A DNA stretch of 64,000 bases from Frigidibacter albus (GCF_009908165.1 NZ_JAAAUC010000005.1:186001-250000); one strand, 5' to 3'. Positions 10,819 through 19,814 are shown, counted from the first letter of the stretch. Numbers and translations are program-made. The notes: generated from the sequence alone by a model not told the origin.

Positions 10819-11220
10819 TCAGTGCAGTGCCGGGCTCAGCTTTTGCCGCAGCATTGCCGGAATTCGCGCCGGCTGCCCGCCCTCGCCGATGCAGACCAGC
10901 ACCACCTGCGCCTGAAACAGCCGTTCGCCGCCCCGCATCACGGCCTGATCCAGCACGATCCGCGCCGCGCTGATGCTCACTGCCCGCGTCTCCACTACCA
11001 GCTCGTCATCATAGCGGGCGGGGCGCAGGTAATCCGCCTCGACCCGGCGGACGGCGAAGACGATCCCGGTGTCAGCCTTGAGCCTCGCCTGATCCATCCC
11101 GAGGCTGCGCACCCACTCGCTGCGCCCCCGCTCGATGAACTTCAGGTAATTGGCGTAATAGACGATGCCGGCAAGGTCGGTATCCTCGTAATAGACCCGC
11201 AGCGCAAAGGTATGCGTCAT
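10819..11220 (-). CDS. ybgC: YbgC-type acyl-CoA thioesterase (Tol-Pal associated)
   Basis: This 133-residue hot-dog-fold thioesterase is the usual companion of tolQ. The family hydrolyses short-chain or acyl carrier-linked thioesters and has been tied to phospholipid synthesis. The catalytic segment YYEDTDLAGIVYYANYLKFIERGRSEW at 10-36 contains the conserved aspartate. The ATG overlaps the stop of the upstream gene by four bases (ATGA), so the two are co-translated. Length is normal. Confidence 0.94.
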   Translation of the reverse strand: MTHTFALRVYYEDTDLAGIVYYANYLKFIERGRSEWVRSLGMDQARLKADTGIVFAVRRVEADYLRPARYDDELVVETRAVSISAARIVLDQAVMRGGERLFQAQVVLVCIGEGGQPARIPAMLRQKLSPALH

Positions 11221-11849
11221 ACCAGCCGCCCCGCCCGCGCCGCCAGCCGCAGCCCGTGGCTGGCCTCCTGCGTCGCTACCGGCAGCACCGGGTCATAGGC
11301 GGCGCGGATCACCGCCGCGATCTCGGGGCGCAGCACTGCCACCCCCTCCACCAGCCCCAAGGGCGACGCCTGATGGAACGCCGCATCCGACCACAGCACG
11401 ATCACCTGCACCGCCTGGGACAGCGCCAGCGTCGCCGCCGGCACCTCGGCCAGAGCGTCATCCATCCGCACGAACACGAAAGCCGCCTTGATCGCGCCCG
11501 ACGGATCGAAGCGGAACACCCGGTACTGGTTCGCCTCCGCCGCCTGCAGCCGCGCCACCAGCGGCGCCAGCCCGTCCAGCAGCCGGTCCAGGTTCGGCAC
11601 CTCCAGCAGTTCGGCCCAGTCACGCAGGAAGAACACCATCAGGTTGGCGCCCAGTTCGGGGTCATGCTCGGCCATCTTGTGCCCGGCGAGCACCACCACC
11701 GCCTCGATGGCGCCCTTCATGGTGGACAGCGTCGCATCATCGACCCCGAACACCACCGGCACGATCGGCCTTCCCCAGCGGGCAAAGACATAGTCCCCAG
11801 ACGCACGGGTAAACAGCGCGGTGATCACCTCGGGGCTCATCTGGTCCAT
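11217..11849 (-). CDS. conserved protein of unknown function co-translated with ybgC
   Basis: The 210-residue product begins MDQMSPEVITALFTRASGDYVFARWGRPIVPVVFGV. I do not recognise the family. The sequence looks globular and soluble, with no signal peptide or membrane helix, and contains DPSGAIKAAFVFVRMDDALAEV near residues 125-145. The start at 11849 is favoured by GCGAGG five bases upstream; an in-frame ATG at 11879 would add ten residues. Its stop overlaps the ybgC start (ATGA), which suggests a role linked to the Tol-Pal operon, but that is only inference from position. Confidence 0.8.
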   Translation of the reverse strand: MDQMSPEVITALFTRASGDYVFARWGRPIVPVVFGVDDATLSTMKGAIEAVVVLAGHKMAEHDPELGANLMVFFLRDWAELLEVPNLDRLLDGLAPLVARLQAAEANQYRVFRFDPSGAIKAAFVFVRMDDALAEVPAATLALSQAVQVIVLWSDAAFHQASPLGLVEGVAVLRPEIAAVIRAAYDPVLPVATQEASHGLRLAARAGRLV

Positions 11850-11905
11850 CGTCGCCTCGCCTGTTGCTGCCCCTGACATAGAAGCAACCCGGCGCGCGCT
11901 CAAGC

Positions 11906-12946
11906 TCAGCCGAACAGGTCGGTCTGCCCCGGCAGCGCCGGCGCGGCCATGCCCAGATGGCTCCAGGCCCGGCTCGCCAGCATCCGCCCGCGCGGGGTTC
12001 GCTGTATCAGGCCCTGTTGCAGCAGGTAGGGCTCGATCACCTCTTCAATGGCATCCCGCGCCTCGGACAACGCCGCCGACAGCGTTTCCACCCCCACCGG
12101 GCCGCCCGCGTAGTGTTCGGCGATCAGCATCAGATAACGGCGGTCGGCCCCATCCAGCCCCAGATGATCCACCCCCAGCCGGGTCAGCGCCGAATCCGCA
12201 ATCTCGCGCGTCAGCCGGCCATCGCCCTCGACCAGCGCGAAATCCACCACCCGGCGCAGCAGCCGCCCGGCGATCCGCGGCGTGCCCCGCGCCCGCCGCG
12301 CAATCTCGCGCGTGCCGGCGGGATCGGACGAGATCCCCATCAGCCGCGCCCCGCGCGCCACGATCAGGTCCAGCTCATCCTCGGTGTAGAATTGCAGCCG
12401 GGTCGGGATGCCGAAACGGTCGCGCAGCGGCGTCGTCAGCAGCCCCAGCCGCGTCGTCGCCCCGACCAGCGTGAAGGGCTGCAACTCGATCCGCACCGTC
12501 CGCGCCGCCGGCCCCTCGCCGATCACCAGATCCAGCTCGAAATCCTCCATCGCGGGATACAGGATCTCCTCCACCGCCGGGTTCAGCCGGTGGATCTCGT
12601 CGATGAACAGCACATCGCGGGCTTCGAGGTTGGTCAGGATCGCCGCCAGATCGCCCGCCTTGGCGATGACGGGGCCGGAGGTCATGCGGAAACTGACCCC
12701 CAGCTCGCGCGCCATGATCTGCGCCAACGTGGTCTTGCCAAGGCCGGGCGGGCCGTGGAACAGCGTGTGGTCCATCGCCTCGCCGCGCATCTTCGCGCTC
12801 TCGATGAACACCCGCAGATTGGCCCGCGCCTCGGCCTGGCCCACGAATTCCGACAGCGCCTGCGGCCGCAGCGCCCGGTCGGCCCCGCCCGGATCCTCGG
12901 GCAGGCTTTCAGGGCGCAGCATCGGATCGGGGCTGGAGGCGGGCAT
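11906..12946 (-). CDS. ruvB: Holliday junction branch-migration ATPase RuvB
   Basis: RuvB is the hexameric AAA+ motor that drives Holliday-junction branch migration with RuvA. The 346-residue product has Walker A GPPGLGKT at 65-72, Walker B/DEIH at 116-119, sensor 1 [18 protein letters not shown] and a C-terminal winged helix with [13 protein letters not shown]. Length and motifs are normal. Here ruvB is separated from ruvC-ruvA by about 2.8 kb carrying htpX, a GNAT gene and the TetR/DUF1772 pair, instead of following ruvA directly. A 147-base gap precedes its start. Confidence 0.96.
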   Translation of the reverse strand: MPASSPDPMLRPESLPEDPGGADRALRPQALSEFVGQAEARANLRVFIESAKMRGEAMDHTLFHGPPGLGKTTLAQIMARELGVSFRMTSGPVIAKAGDLAAILTNLEARDVLFIDEIHRLNPAVEEILYPAMEDFELDLVIGEGPAARTVRIELQPFTLVGATTRLGLLTTPLRDRFGIPTRLQFYTEDELDLIVARGARLMGISSDPAGTREIARRARGTPRIAGRLLRRVVDFALVEGDGRLTREIADSALTRLGVDHLGLDGADRRYLMLIAEHYAGGPVGVETLSAALSEARDAIEEVIEPYLLQQGLIQRTPRGRMLASRAWSHLGMAAPALPGQTDLFG

Positions 12947-13093
12947 CGGGCAGACCTTTGCGACGTTTCCTGTCCGTTCTCACCCGGAACGCGTTGCGAT
13001 GCAAGCGGGGCGGGGTTGGTGGCCCACTGGCAGAGGGCAGCGCCCGTCCGCCGGGTGGGCGCTGCGGGACTGGATGCGCGGCTGTCCGGGGTC

Positions 13094-13597
13094 TCAGACC
13101 CGCTCCCGGCCAACCATCATCACCCCCGACAGGGCCAGCAGGAATGCCGCGCCCGAGGCCACCGTGCGGATCTGGTTCCAGACCTGCCAGGGCCCGGAAT
13201 ACTCCCGCCAGATCACCCCGGCGCTTTCCACGTCCGCAGGCACCGCAACCATCGCCAACGCCTCGTTCATCGGAACATTGACCATCATCGTCAGCACCAG
13301 TCCGAAGCACAGATAGACGCCCGCTCCCACTGCAAACGCTGCCGCGCTGCGCAGGTGCCCCCGCATGAGCAGCAGCCCCGCAGCCGCGCCAAGCGCGACC
13401 GGGGTGCCGAAGAAGGCCGGCGCGAAGACCGCATTCCTGACCGAGGCATTCATTGCCTGCATCGCGCTGATCGCCACCCGCGGGTCAGCCGCGTCCAGCC
13501 CCCACATGGTCGAACAGACCCAGGCATAGAAAAAGCCGAAGATCGCCGCGCTCAGCGTCAGCGACAGCAGGATCATTCCATAGGTCAGGTGCTTCAT
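13094..13597 (-). CDS. DUF1772 membrane protein (anthrone-oxygenase-like)
   Basis: This 167-residue protein has about four transmembrane helices: near 7-28, 60-78, 85-105 and 145-162. It contains the NVPMNEALA motif typical of DUF1772 proteins, some fungal members of which act as anthrone oxygenases. Bacterial members have no firm function. It is divergently transcribed from a TetR regulator, and two operator-like inverted repeats lie between the two starts, so it is probably the regulator's target. The name should be taken as a fold label only. Confidence 0.82.
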   Translation of the reverse strand: MKHLTYGMILLSLTLSAAIFGFFYAWVCSTMWGLDAADPRVAISAMQAMNASVRNAVFAPAFFGTPVALGAAAGLLLMRGHLRSAAAFAVGAGVYLCFGLVLTMMVNVPMNEALAMVAVPADVESAGVIWREYSGPWQVWNQIRTVASGAAFLLALSGVMMVGRERV

Positions 13598-13612
13598 GTC
13601 CGCGCTCCGCTT

Positions 13613-13658
13613 GGCGTACAGATCAATACGCCTTTACCAGGACGTACCGATGTGTACG
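13613..13658. promoter_or_regulatory. two 16-bp operator-like inverted repeats in the DUF1772/tetR intergenic region
   Basis: Two matching 16-mers lie between the divergent genes: CGTACAGATCAATACG at 13615-13630 and CGTACCGATGTGTACG at 13643-13658. Both fit CGTAC-N6-(G/A)TACG and share the inner GAT. The first extends to six-base arms GGCGTA/TACGCC (13613-13632). Their starts are 28 bases apart. The arrangement fits a TetR-family dimer binding twice and shutting off both promoters. The second site covers an alternative ATG at 13650, which favours the tetR start at 13686. Confidence 0.62.
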
Positions 13659-13685
13659 GATAAAGCAAGCAATTTCCGCAGGCCC

Positions 13686-14276
13686 ATGAACGACCGCGAC
13701 CGACAGGACCGACACGCCACCATCGCCCGCGCCGCCTATGCGCTGCTGGCCGAGCACGGCTATGCCGGCACCTCGATGCTGCGCATCGCTACCGCGGCCA
13801 AGGCCTCGAACGAGACGCTCTACCGCTGGTATGGCAACAAGGAGGGGCTGTTCCGCGCGATGGTCGAGGACAATGCCGCCGAGACCCGCGCTCTGCTGCT
13901 GCGCGCGCTGGAGCGGCAGGACGACCCGCGCGGCACGCTCGCCAGTGTTGCGGCCGTCTTCCTCGAAATGTTGCTCGGCGACCGGGCGATCCTGCTGAAC
14001 CGCGCCGCCGCCGCCGACCCGAGCGGAGAGCTGGGGGCCGCCATCTCCGCCGGCGGGCGCGACCAGGTCATGCCACTGCTGGCCGAGCTGATGGGCCGGA
14101 TCTGCACCGGCGGCGACATCGGGCCAGCCGAGGCCACCCGCCTGTTCATCAGCCTGCTTGTCGGGGATCTGCAGATCAGGCGCATCATCCATAACTGCCC
14201 CGCGCCGTCGCAGGCAGAGATCGACGCGCAATGCACACGCTCGATGGCGCTCTTCTATCGGCTAATGGACGGTTAG
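13686..14276 (+). CDS. TetR-family transcriptional regulator
   Basis: The 196-residue product has an N-terminal helix-turn-helix at about 10-55 (RHATIARAAYALLAEHGYAGTSMLRIATAAKASNETLYRWYGNKEGLFRAMV), with the TetR signature TLYRWYGNKEGLF. The ligand-binding C-terminal half is unlike any specific subfamily I recognise. The start MNDRDRQDR was chosen because upstream in-frame starts (13596, 13650) would read through the operator-like repeats. It is divergent from the DUF1772 gene, its probable target, and is likely autoregulated. Confidence 0.9.
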   Translation: MNDRDRQDRHATIARAAYALLAEHGYAGTSMLRIATAAKASNETLYRWYGNKEGLFRAMVEDNAAETRALLLRALERQDDPRGTLASVAAVFLEMLLGDRAILLNRAAAADPSGELGAAISAGGRDQVMPLLAELMGRICTGGDIGPAEATRLFISLLVGDLQIRRIIHNCPAPSQAEIDAQCTRSMALFYRLMDG

Positions 14277-14305
14277 CTGGGCCAAGGCTTCCTGGCGACG
14301 GCCCG

Positions 14306-14776
14306 CTACAGCTGCTTCTTGTACCCCACATGCGAGGCCACAAACCCCAGCCCGTCATAGAACCTGTGAGCATCGGCGCGCGACCTGTCCGTGGTCAGTT
14401 GCACCAGCGCGCACCCCCGCGCCCGGCATTCTGCAATCGCCCAATCGAACATCGCCCGGCCGATGCCGTGCCCCCGCATCCCCGCCGCCACGCGCACCGC
14501 TTCGATCTGCCCGCGCATCGCGCCGCCCCGCGCCAGTCCGGGGATGAAGCTCAGCTGCAAGGTGCCCGCAATCTGCCCCTCGCGCTCGGCGACGCAGAGA
14601 AACTGGTTGGGATCGGCGTCGATCAGGGCAAACGCGGCATCGTAGCGCCCAAGGCCCTCCGGCCCCGTCTGCTCCCGCTGCACGCCAAGCACGTCATCGG
14701 CGAGCAGCGCGACCAGCGCCGGAACATCCCCGGCAACCGCGCGGCGGAATGTCAGGCCCCGCCCGCTCAACTCCAC
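14306..14776 (-). CDS. GNAT-family N-acetyltransferase
   Basis: The 156-residue GCN5-related acetyltransferase has an acetyl-CoA-binding motif A ([40 protein letters not shown]) at about 92-131 and a C-terminal [20 protein letters not shown]. The sequence resembles small metabolic or aminoglycoside-type GNATs; the substrate is unknown. The start is a GTG at 14776 inside the last codons of htpX (10-base overlap), so the two are co-translated. Confidence 0.88.
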   Translation of the reverse strand: MELSGRGLTFRRAVAGDVPALVALLADDVLGVQREQTGPEGLGRYDAAFALIDADPNQFLCVAEREGQIAGTLQLSFIPGLARGGAMRGQIEAVRVAAGMRGHGIGRAMFDWAIAECRARGCALVQLTTDRSRADAHRFYDGLGFVASHVGYKKQL

Positions 14777-15678
14777 GGCCCCTTCCTTGCCGCCCGCTTG
14801 ACCCGCGGCACCCGGCTCGGCCCCGCGTCCATCGCAGCGCGCGGCACCTCCCCCACCATCGCCCGCAGCGCCGCAATCCGGTTCTGCGTGTTCGGATGGG
14901 TCGAGAACAGCTTGTCATGGGCATGGGCATGCAGCGGGTTGATGATGAACATATGCGCGCTGGCCGGGTTCTGCTCGGCCGCCGGGTTGTCGATCCGCTG
15001 CGCAAAGGCCTCGATCTTGCCAAGCGCGGAGGCCAGCCACAGCGGCTGCCCGCAGATCTCGGCCCCCGCCCGGTCCGCCTCATATTCCCGCGTGCGGCTG
15101 ATCGCCATCTGCACCAGCCCCGCCGCCATCGGCGCGAGGATCATCAGCACCAGCGTGCCGATCAGCCCGCCCTGCCGCTCACGGTTGCCAAAGAACAGCG
15201 CGAAGTTCGCCAGCATGGAAATCGCGCCGGCAAAGGTCGCCGTCACCGTCATGATGAGGGTGTCATGGTTGCGGATATGCGCCAGCTCATGCGCCATCAC
15301 CCCCGCCACCTCCTCGGGGCTCAGCCGCGCCAAAAGGCCTGTGGTCGCGGCCACGGCGGCATTCTGCGGATTGCGGCCCGTGGCAAAGGCATTCGGCTGA
15401 TCCGTCTCGATGATGTAGCATTTCGGCACCGGCATCCCGGCCCGCAGCGCCATCTCGCGCACCATGCCGACATAGGCGGGCGCCTCGGCCTCGGTCACCT
15501 CCCGCGCGCCGTGCATCCTGAGCACGGCCTTGTCGGAGTTCCACCAGCCGAACAAGTTCATCGCCCCGGCGAGCCCCAGCGCGATCAGCATCCCGCCCTG
15601 CCCGCCCAGCAGATAGCCAAGCCCCATGAACAGCGCCGTCATCGCCGCCATCAGGATCGCCGTCTTGGTATAGCCCAT
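14767..15678 (-). CDS. htpX: membrane metalloprotease HtpX
   Basis: HtpX is an M48-family zinc protease of the inner membrane that helps FtsH with membrane-protein quality control. The 303-residue product has N-terminal transmembrane helices at about 7-25 and 28-45, the zinc-binding HELAH at 130-134, further hydrophobic segments at 143-165 and 180-197, and a third ligand in [14 protein letters not shown]. The start is set by GGGAGG upstream of ATG 15678. It lies between ruvA and the GNAT gene, an unusual neighbourhood. Confidence 0.95.
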   Translation of the reverse strand: MGYTKTAILMAAMTALFMGLGYLLGGQGGMLIALGLAGAMNLFGWWNSDKAVLRMHGAREVTEAEAPAYVGMVREMALRAGMPVPKCYIIETDQPNAFATGRNPQNAAVAATTGLLARLSPEEVAGVMAHELAHIRNHDTLIMTVTATFAGAISMLANFALFFGNRERQGGLIGTLVLMILAPMAAGLVQMAISRTREYEADRAGAEICGQPLWLASALGKIEAFAQRIDNPAAEQNPASAHMFIINPLHAHAHDKLFSTHPNTQNRIAALRAMVGEVPRAAMDAGPSRVPRVKRAARKGPWS

Positions 15679-15730
15679 GCCCGCCTCCCGCAAACTCACC
15701 GCCGGAATATGGGCACCGCCGGCGCTTGCC

Positions 15731-16399
15731 TCAAGCCTTCGGCGCCAGCAACCGCAGCGCCGCGCGGATCAGCACCGGCGTCGGCGCATCCGGCTCGGCC
15801 CCCGCAGCCTCGGCCACCGCCCCCGCCGCCTCGCCCTGCCCATAGCCAAGGTTGACCAGCGCCGAGAGCGCATCCGCCGTGGCCGCTGCCGTGGGCGACA
15901 CCGCCGCCGCGGGCCGCCTTGTGCGAGGCGCCAAAGGCTCCAGCACATCCTCGGGCTGGCTCACATCCACCGTCAGCGCGCCGCCCATCGCCATCACGCT
16001 AGGCGCCTTGTCCTTCAGCTCCATCACCACCCGCTGCGCCAGCTTGGGCCCCACGCCCGGCGCCTGCCGCACCGCGTTCCAGTCGCCAAGCGCAATCGCC
16101 CGGCCCACGCCCTCGGCCCCCAGCGTGCCCAGGATCGCCATCGAGGCCTTGGCCCCGATCCCCTGAACCGAGGTCAGCAGCCGGTGCCATTCCTTCTCCA
16201 GCAACGTGGAAAACCCGAACAGCTGCAGCAGATCCTCGCGCACCAGCAGCTCGGTATACAGCGCACAGGCCTCGCCCACCGGCGGCAGGCTGGCAGCGGT
16301 CCGGTCCGACACATGCACGATATAGCCCACGCCGCGCACGTCGATCAGCACATGATCCATCGCCCGGTGCAGGATCACCCCCGCGATACGCCCGATCAT
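15731..16399 (-). CDS. ruvA: Holliday junction DNA-binding protein RuvA
   Basis: RuvA tetramers bind Holliday junctions and load RuvB. The 222-residue product shows the N-terminal OB-fold ([38 protein letters not shown]), two helix-hairpin-helix motifs in the middle ([24 protein letters not shown] and [21 protein letters not shown]) and a C-terminal RuvB-contacting domain ([20 protein letters not shown]). Its ATG overlaps the ruvC stop by four bases. Confidence 0.96.
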   Translation of the reverse strand: MIGRIAGVILHRAMDHVLIDVRGVGYIVHVSDRTAASLPPVGEACALYTELLVREDLLQLFGFSTLLEKEWHRLLTSVQGIGAKASMAILGTLGAEGVGRAIALGDWNAVRQAPGVGPKLAQRVVMELKDKAPSVMAMGGALTVDVSQPEDVLEPLAPRTRRPAAAVSPTAAATADALSALVNLGYGQGEAAGAVAEAAGAEPDAPTPVLIRAALRLLAPKA

Positions 16400-16977
16400 G
16401 CCACGCCTCCCTTCACACGGGTGCGGGCAATCTCGGCCCAGCCATCCACCGCCCCCCGCGGCGTCTTCGCCCGCGTTTCCGCGCTGCGCACCGCGGCCGA
16501 CATCCGCCCGGCGCTTTGCAAGTGATGGGCATGGGTGATCGCCACCGCCAGCGCATCGGCGGCATCGGGCCCCGCCAGATCCACGCCCGGCAGCTGGAAG
16601 CGCACCATATGCGCCACCTGATCCTTGCCGGCATGGCCGACGCCGACCACCGCCTTCTTCACCGCGTTCGGGGCATATTCCCCGACCACCAGCCCGCGCT
16701 GCGCCGGCACCAGCAGCGCCACCGCCCGCGCCTGTCCCAGCTTCAGCGTCCCGCTGGCATCCTTGTTCACGAAGGTCTGCTCCACCGCCGCCGCCGTCGG
16801 CTCGAAGCGCGCGAAGACTTCGGTGAGCTGGTCGAACAGCGCCAGCAGCCGCTGCGCCAGATCGCCGGTGCCGGACAGGCAGAGGCCATTGGCGACATGG
16901 CTCAGCCGCGCGCCCGACACGTCAATCACGCCCCAGCCCATGGTCCGCAGCCCCGGATCGATTCCCAAAACCCGCAT
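16396..16977 (-). CDS. ruvC: crossover junction endodeoxyribonuclease RuvC
   Basis: RuvC resolves Holliday junctions by symmetric nicking. The 193-residue product has the RNase H-like fold with all four catalytic acidic residues visible: Asp7 (LGIDPGLR), Glu66 (AAVEQTF), Asp138 and Asp141 ([16 protein letters not shown]). The start at 16977 ([10 protein letters not shown]) follows AGGAC. The frame stays open to 17316, but that extension has no family character. It overlaps ruvA by four bases. Confidence 0.96.
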   Translation of the reverse strand: MRVLGIDPGLRTMGWGVIDVSGARLSHVANGLCLSGTGDLAQRLLALFDQLTEVFARFEPTAAAVEQTFVNKDASGTLKLGQARAVALLVPAQRGLVVGEYAPNAVKKAVVGVGHAGKDQVAHMVRFQLPGVDLAGPDAADALAVAITHAHHLQSAGRMSAAVRSAETRAKTPRGAVDGWAEIARTRVKGGVA

Positions 16978-17355
16978 AGCGTCCTGCCCCCGCCCTTGTT
17001 TTGCTGCCGCATCGCCGCCGGTCTCGGCCGTGAAAGGCCGATTGCCGACAGTTTGTGGCTTTTCTGACGCAGTAGCACAAAACGCGAACGCTCGCCAGCG
17101 GGAAGGCGCGCCTTCGCAGTTGCAGCATTTGTGCCGCACATTTCGCCCGAAAGCGACATTCCGGATCGCCATTTCGACAGGTTTCACGGGCAGTTTTGCA
17201 GGTAGTGAAAATCCCGTGAACGGGCCGCGAGAGCCATGCAGCCGCAGCATGGCGACCATGCTTGGGCCCACCTTGCGTTGCAATAACGCCCAGCCTATTT
17301 GCGGTTCACGAAGCACGATGCTTCCGAATTACGCACTTTATGAAGGACTGAAATC
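16978..17355. other. 378-base intergenic region between divergent ruvC and the DUF1127 gene
   Basis: I see no convincing gene here. It separates the ruvC start (leftward) from the DUF1127 start (rightward), so it should hold two promoters. It is less GC-rich than the flanks near 17290-17355, where the DUF1127 promoter and the AAGGA ribosome-binding site (17343-17347) lie. There is room for a long leader or a small RNA, but no structure I could pin down by eye. Confidence 0.6.
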
Positions 17356-17550
17356 ATGGCCGCCTTTGAAACGAACCGCATGGTCGCCGCAGGCACCGGT
17401 GTCGGTGTCGCGGGTCGGCTCTTTGCCGCAGTTGCCGCATGGAACGATGCCCGGGTCACCCGCAAAGCGCTGTCGCGCCTGTCGGACCGTGAACTGGACG
17501 ATATCGGTCTGTCGCGCAGCGACATCGACGCGATCAGCGCCCGGGGCTGA
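17356..17550 (+). CDS. DUF1127 (YjiS-like) small protein
   Basis: This 64-residue protein ends in the DUF1127 motif ALSRLSDRELDDIGLSRSDIDAISARG. The family is abundant in Rhodobacteraceae; in Rhodobacter sphaeroides one member (CcaF1) is an RNA-binding protein involved in small-RNA processing during stress. The start is supported by AAGGA nine bases upstream. Translation is followed by a tandem 14-base repeat and a strong hairpin terminator, so it appears to be a single-gene transcript. I did not find a CcsR-like small RNA motif downstream. Confidence 0.9.
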   Translation: MAAFETNRMVAAGTGVGVAGRLFAAVAAWNDARVTRKALSRLSDRELDDIGLSRSDIDAISARG

Positions 17551-17609
17551 CGCCCGGGAAACACCCTCGCAGTGGCGGGCCTGAAGGGCCCCTGCCTGGC
17601 ACGGGTGGC

Positions 17610-17637
17610 GACGATCTGAAGACGACGATCTGAAGAC
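17610..17637. repeat. tandem duplication of a 14-base unit
   Basis: GACGATCTGAAGAC occurs at 17610-17623 and again immediately at 17624-17637, between the DUF1127 stop and its terminator. The duplication is perfect. It would be part of the 3' untranslated region of the DUF1127 transcript. Confidence 0.85.
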
Positions 17638-17674
17638 AGGGCCGTGGCAGAGACATCTGCACCGGCCCTTTGTC
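17638..17674 (+). terminator. rho-independent terminator after the DUF1127 gene
   Basis: The arms 17638-17651 (AGGGCCGTGGCAGA) and 17656-17669 pair over 14 positions with only a two-base internal mismatch, enclosing a GACA loop. A T-rich tail (TTTGTCTTTC) follows. It ends the rightward DUF1127 transcript just before the stop of the convergent small membrane-protein gene. Confidence 0.8.
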
Positions 17675-17685
17675 TTTCAGGGGCC

Positions 17686-17997
17686 TCAGCCCCCCAGACC
17701 GCGCAGCCAGTCCGCCAGCCGCGCCGTCGCCGGATCGACCTGCATCACCGCCGCGCCGGCCTTTTGCGCCGTTGTCCCTTGACGCAAGATGTCCAGCCGC
17801 GCCTCATACTCCGCGCCGCCAAGCCGCAGCAGCATCGCCGCCTTGACCGCGATCGGCATCAGGAACAGGAATAGCAGCGCCCGGGCCGCAACCCAGCGCC
17901 GCCGCCCGGGCGCAGGCGCCGAAGTGCGGCCGATGGCCCGCCCCCGCGCCACGCGCGCAAGCCGGCCGTGAAAATCCTGCATGTTCTCGTCCAGCAT
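17686..17997 (-). CDS. hypothetical single-pass membrane protein
   Basis: The 103-residue product begins MLDENMQDFHGRLARVARGRAIGRTS, has a hydrophobic helix at about 37-57 (ALLFLFLMPIAVKAAMLL) and a C-terminal amphipathic part (RLDILRQGTTAQKAGAAVMQVDPATARLADWLRGLG). GGAGG lies eight bases before the chosen ATG; a longer in-frame start at 18051 would add 18 residues. No family is recognised. It follows prmA by 74 bases on the same strand and could be co-transcribed. Confidence 0.72.
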   Translation of the reverse strand: MLDENMQDFHGRLARVARGRAIGRTSAPAPGRRRWVAARALLFLFLMPIAVKAAMLLRLGGAEYEARLDILRQGTTAQKAGAAVMQVDPATARLADWLRGLGG

Positions 17998-18071
17998 CCC
18001 CGATGCCTCCGATTGACGCCCCGCAAGCAATCCTGCGCGCGTCACCGGCACTCGTCATGCGGAATCTGGCG

Positions 18072-18944
18072 TCAGCGTTTCCGCTGCATCACCAAAGTCG
18101 TCCACTCGCCCAGTTCGTTGCGCGCGGCAACATCGAACCCGTTCTCGACATAGGCGTCTACCGTGTCATCCGCCTGCGGGTTTAGGATGCCGGACAGAAC
18201 CGCATAGCCGCCCGAGCCGATATGCGCCGCCATGTCGGGCGCCAGCTCGATCAGCGGGCCCTTCAGGATATTGGCGAAGACGAGGTCATAGGGCGCCGCC
18301 GCCGCATGGCGCGGATGCTCGAACCCCGCCGCCTCGAAGCACTCCACCCGGCCTTGCAGATTGTTCGCGGTGACATTCGCCGCCGCGGTTTCCACCGCGA
18401 TCTGGTCAAGGTCCGAGGCCATGATGACCCCCGGCCAGATCCGCGCCGCCGCCATCGCCAGCACCGCGGTGCCGCAGCCGATGTCCGCGACGTTTCGGCC
18501 CACGAACCCATCCGTCGCCAGCCGGTCGAGCGCCAGCAGGCAGCCCTGCGTCGTGCCATGATGCCCGGTGCCGAAGGCCATCGCCGCCTCGATCAGCAAG
18601 GGCTCGGCATCCGCCGGCACCTTGTCGGCATCATGCCCACCATAGATGAAGAACCGCCCCGCCACGATCGGGTGCAGATCGCGTCGCACATGCGCCACCC
18701 AGTCGGTCTCGGGGATCTCCGACACCGCGAAGGGCGCCGCGCCGAAGGCCATCGCCAGGATCGCAAGCTGGGTCTCGTCGGGCTGCTCGAGGAAGTAGCC
18801 CCCCACCTCCCAGCGGCCCGAGCCATCCTCGATCTCGAACACGCCCACGCCGGTCGGTTCCGGCGTCAGGTCTTCCAGCGCCTCGCCCAGGGCCTCGGCC
18901 GGGTCGCGGCCATCGAGAGTGGTCAACGCGGTGAAGGTGGTCAT
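18072..18944 (-). CDS. prmA: ribosomal protein L11 methyltransferase
   Basis: PrmA trimethylates ribosomal protein L11 using SAM. The 290-residue product has the N-terminal substrate domain and, from about residue 110, the methyltransferase core: MAFGTGHHGTTQGCLLALDRL, the SAM motif GRNVADIGCGTAVLAMAAA and the acceptor motif DLVFANILKGPLIELAPDM. All match the family. A 216-base gap lies upstream, containing half of a Rhodobacteraceae palindromic element. Confidence 0.94.
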   Translation of the reverse strand: MTTFTALTTLDGRDPAEALGEALEDLTPEPTGVGVFEIEDGSGRWEVGGYFLEQPDETQLAILAMAFGAAPFAVSEIPETDWVAHVRRDLHPIVAGRFFIYGGHDADKVPADAEPLLIEAAMAFGTGHHGTTQGCLLALDRLATDGFVGRNVADIGCGTAVLAMAAARIWPGVIMASDLDQIAVETAAANVTANNLQGRVECFEAAGFEHPRHAAAAPYDLVFANILKGPLIELAPDMAAHIGSGGYAVLSGILNPQADDTVDAYVENGFDVAARNELGEWTTLVMQRKR

Positions 18945-19020
18945 GGCTTTGGCTCCGGGGTTGGGTCGGGCCTGCGATAGGCCCGGGCGCCTGCTGCGTC
19001 AAGCGGCGCGCGGCGGCAGG

Positions 19021-19075
19021 CGCCGGGGGCGCTGCCCCCGGACCCCCGGGATACTTAGGCCAAAACGAAGGGCAA
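19021..19075. repeat. GC-rich palindromic element (half copy of the 35804-35940 family)
   Basis: The stretch contains a perfect seven-base-pair hairpin (CCGGGGG, loop CGCTG, CCCCCGG), then ACCCCCGGGATACTTAGG and an AAAACGAAGG tail. It closely resembles one end of the inverted-repeat element between truA and the exonuclease gene, where the matching strand reads CCCCCGGACCCCCGTGGGATATTTGG followed by AAAAGGCAAAG. It lies between prmA and msrA and may act as an mRNA-end structure. Confidence 0.6.
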
Positions 19076-19160
19076 GAAGAGGTGTTGTGGCGCCGGTTCC
19101 CGAGTGTTTCAGTTTACATATGCCGTATGTATGGCTTCTGTATGGGTTCTGTATCCTGCC

Positions 19161-19814
19161 TCAGGCAGGCAGGCCGATGGGGCAGGAAACTCCGGTGCCG
19201 CCGATGCCGCAATAGCCGTCCGGGGTCTTGGCGAGGTATTGCTGGTGGTAATCCTCGGCATGGAAGAACTCCGGCGTCGGCAGGATCTCGGTGGTGATGG
19301 CGCCGTAGCCGGCGGCCGTAAGGCGCTGGCCATAGATCTCGCGGCTGGCCTCCGCCGCCTGCTGCTGCGCGTCCGAGAAGGTGTAGATGCCGCTGCGATA
19401 CTGGGTGCCGCGGTCATTGCCCTGGCGCATGCCTTGCGTGGGGTCATGGTTCTCCCAGAAGGTTTTCAGCAGCGTTTCGAAGGAGATGACGGCGGGATCG
19501 TAGATCACCCGCACCACCTCGTTATGCCCGGTCAGGCCCGAGCAGACCTCCTTGTAAGTGGCATTCGGGGTCAGCCCGCCAGCATAGCCGACCATCGTCA
19601 CCCAGACGCCGGGCAGGTCCCAGAACTTGCGCTCCACCCCCCAGAAACAGCCCATGCCGAAGACGGCTTCCTCCATCCCCTCCGGCACCGGCCCGGTCAG
19701 GGGGCGGCCGTTCAGGAAATGGGTCTCGGCGGTCGGGATCGGCTCGGCGCGGCCCGGCAGCGCCTCGGCCGGGGTCGGAAGGTCGGGTTTGCGTCCGAAG
19801 AGGGCATTCAGCAT
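19161..19814 (-). CDS. msrA: peptide-methionine (S)-S-oxide reductase MsrA
   Basis: MsrA repairs oxidised methionine in proteins. The 217-residue product has the active-site GCFWG at 55-59 (Cys56), with [19 protein letters not shown] intact, then [33 protein letters not shown] and [29 protein letters not shown]. The last contains two likely resolving cysteines. AGGAG lies upstream of the chosen ATG. It is divergent, across 148 bases, from a gene encoding a sigma/anti-sigma fusion, which suggests the latter may respond to oxidative stress; that link is inference. Confidence 0.95.
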   Translation of the reverse strand: MLNALFGRKPDLPTPAEALPGRAEPIPTAETHFLNGRPLTGPVPEGMEEAVFGMGCFWGVERKFWDLPGVWVTMVGYAGGLTPNATYKEVCSGLTGHNEVVRVIYDPAVISFETLLKTFWENHDPTQGMRQGNDRGTQYRSGIYTFSDAQQQAAEASREIYGQRLTAAGYGAITTEILPTPEFFHAEDYHQQYLAKTPDGYCGIGGTGVSCPIGLPA

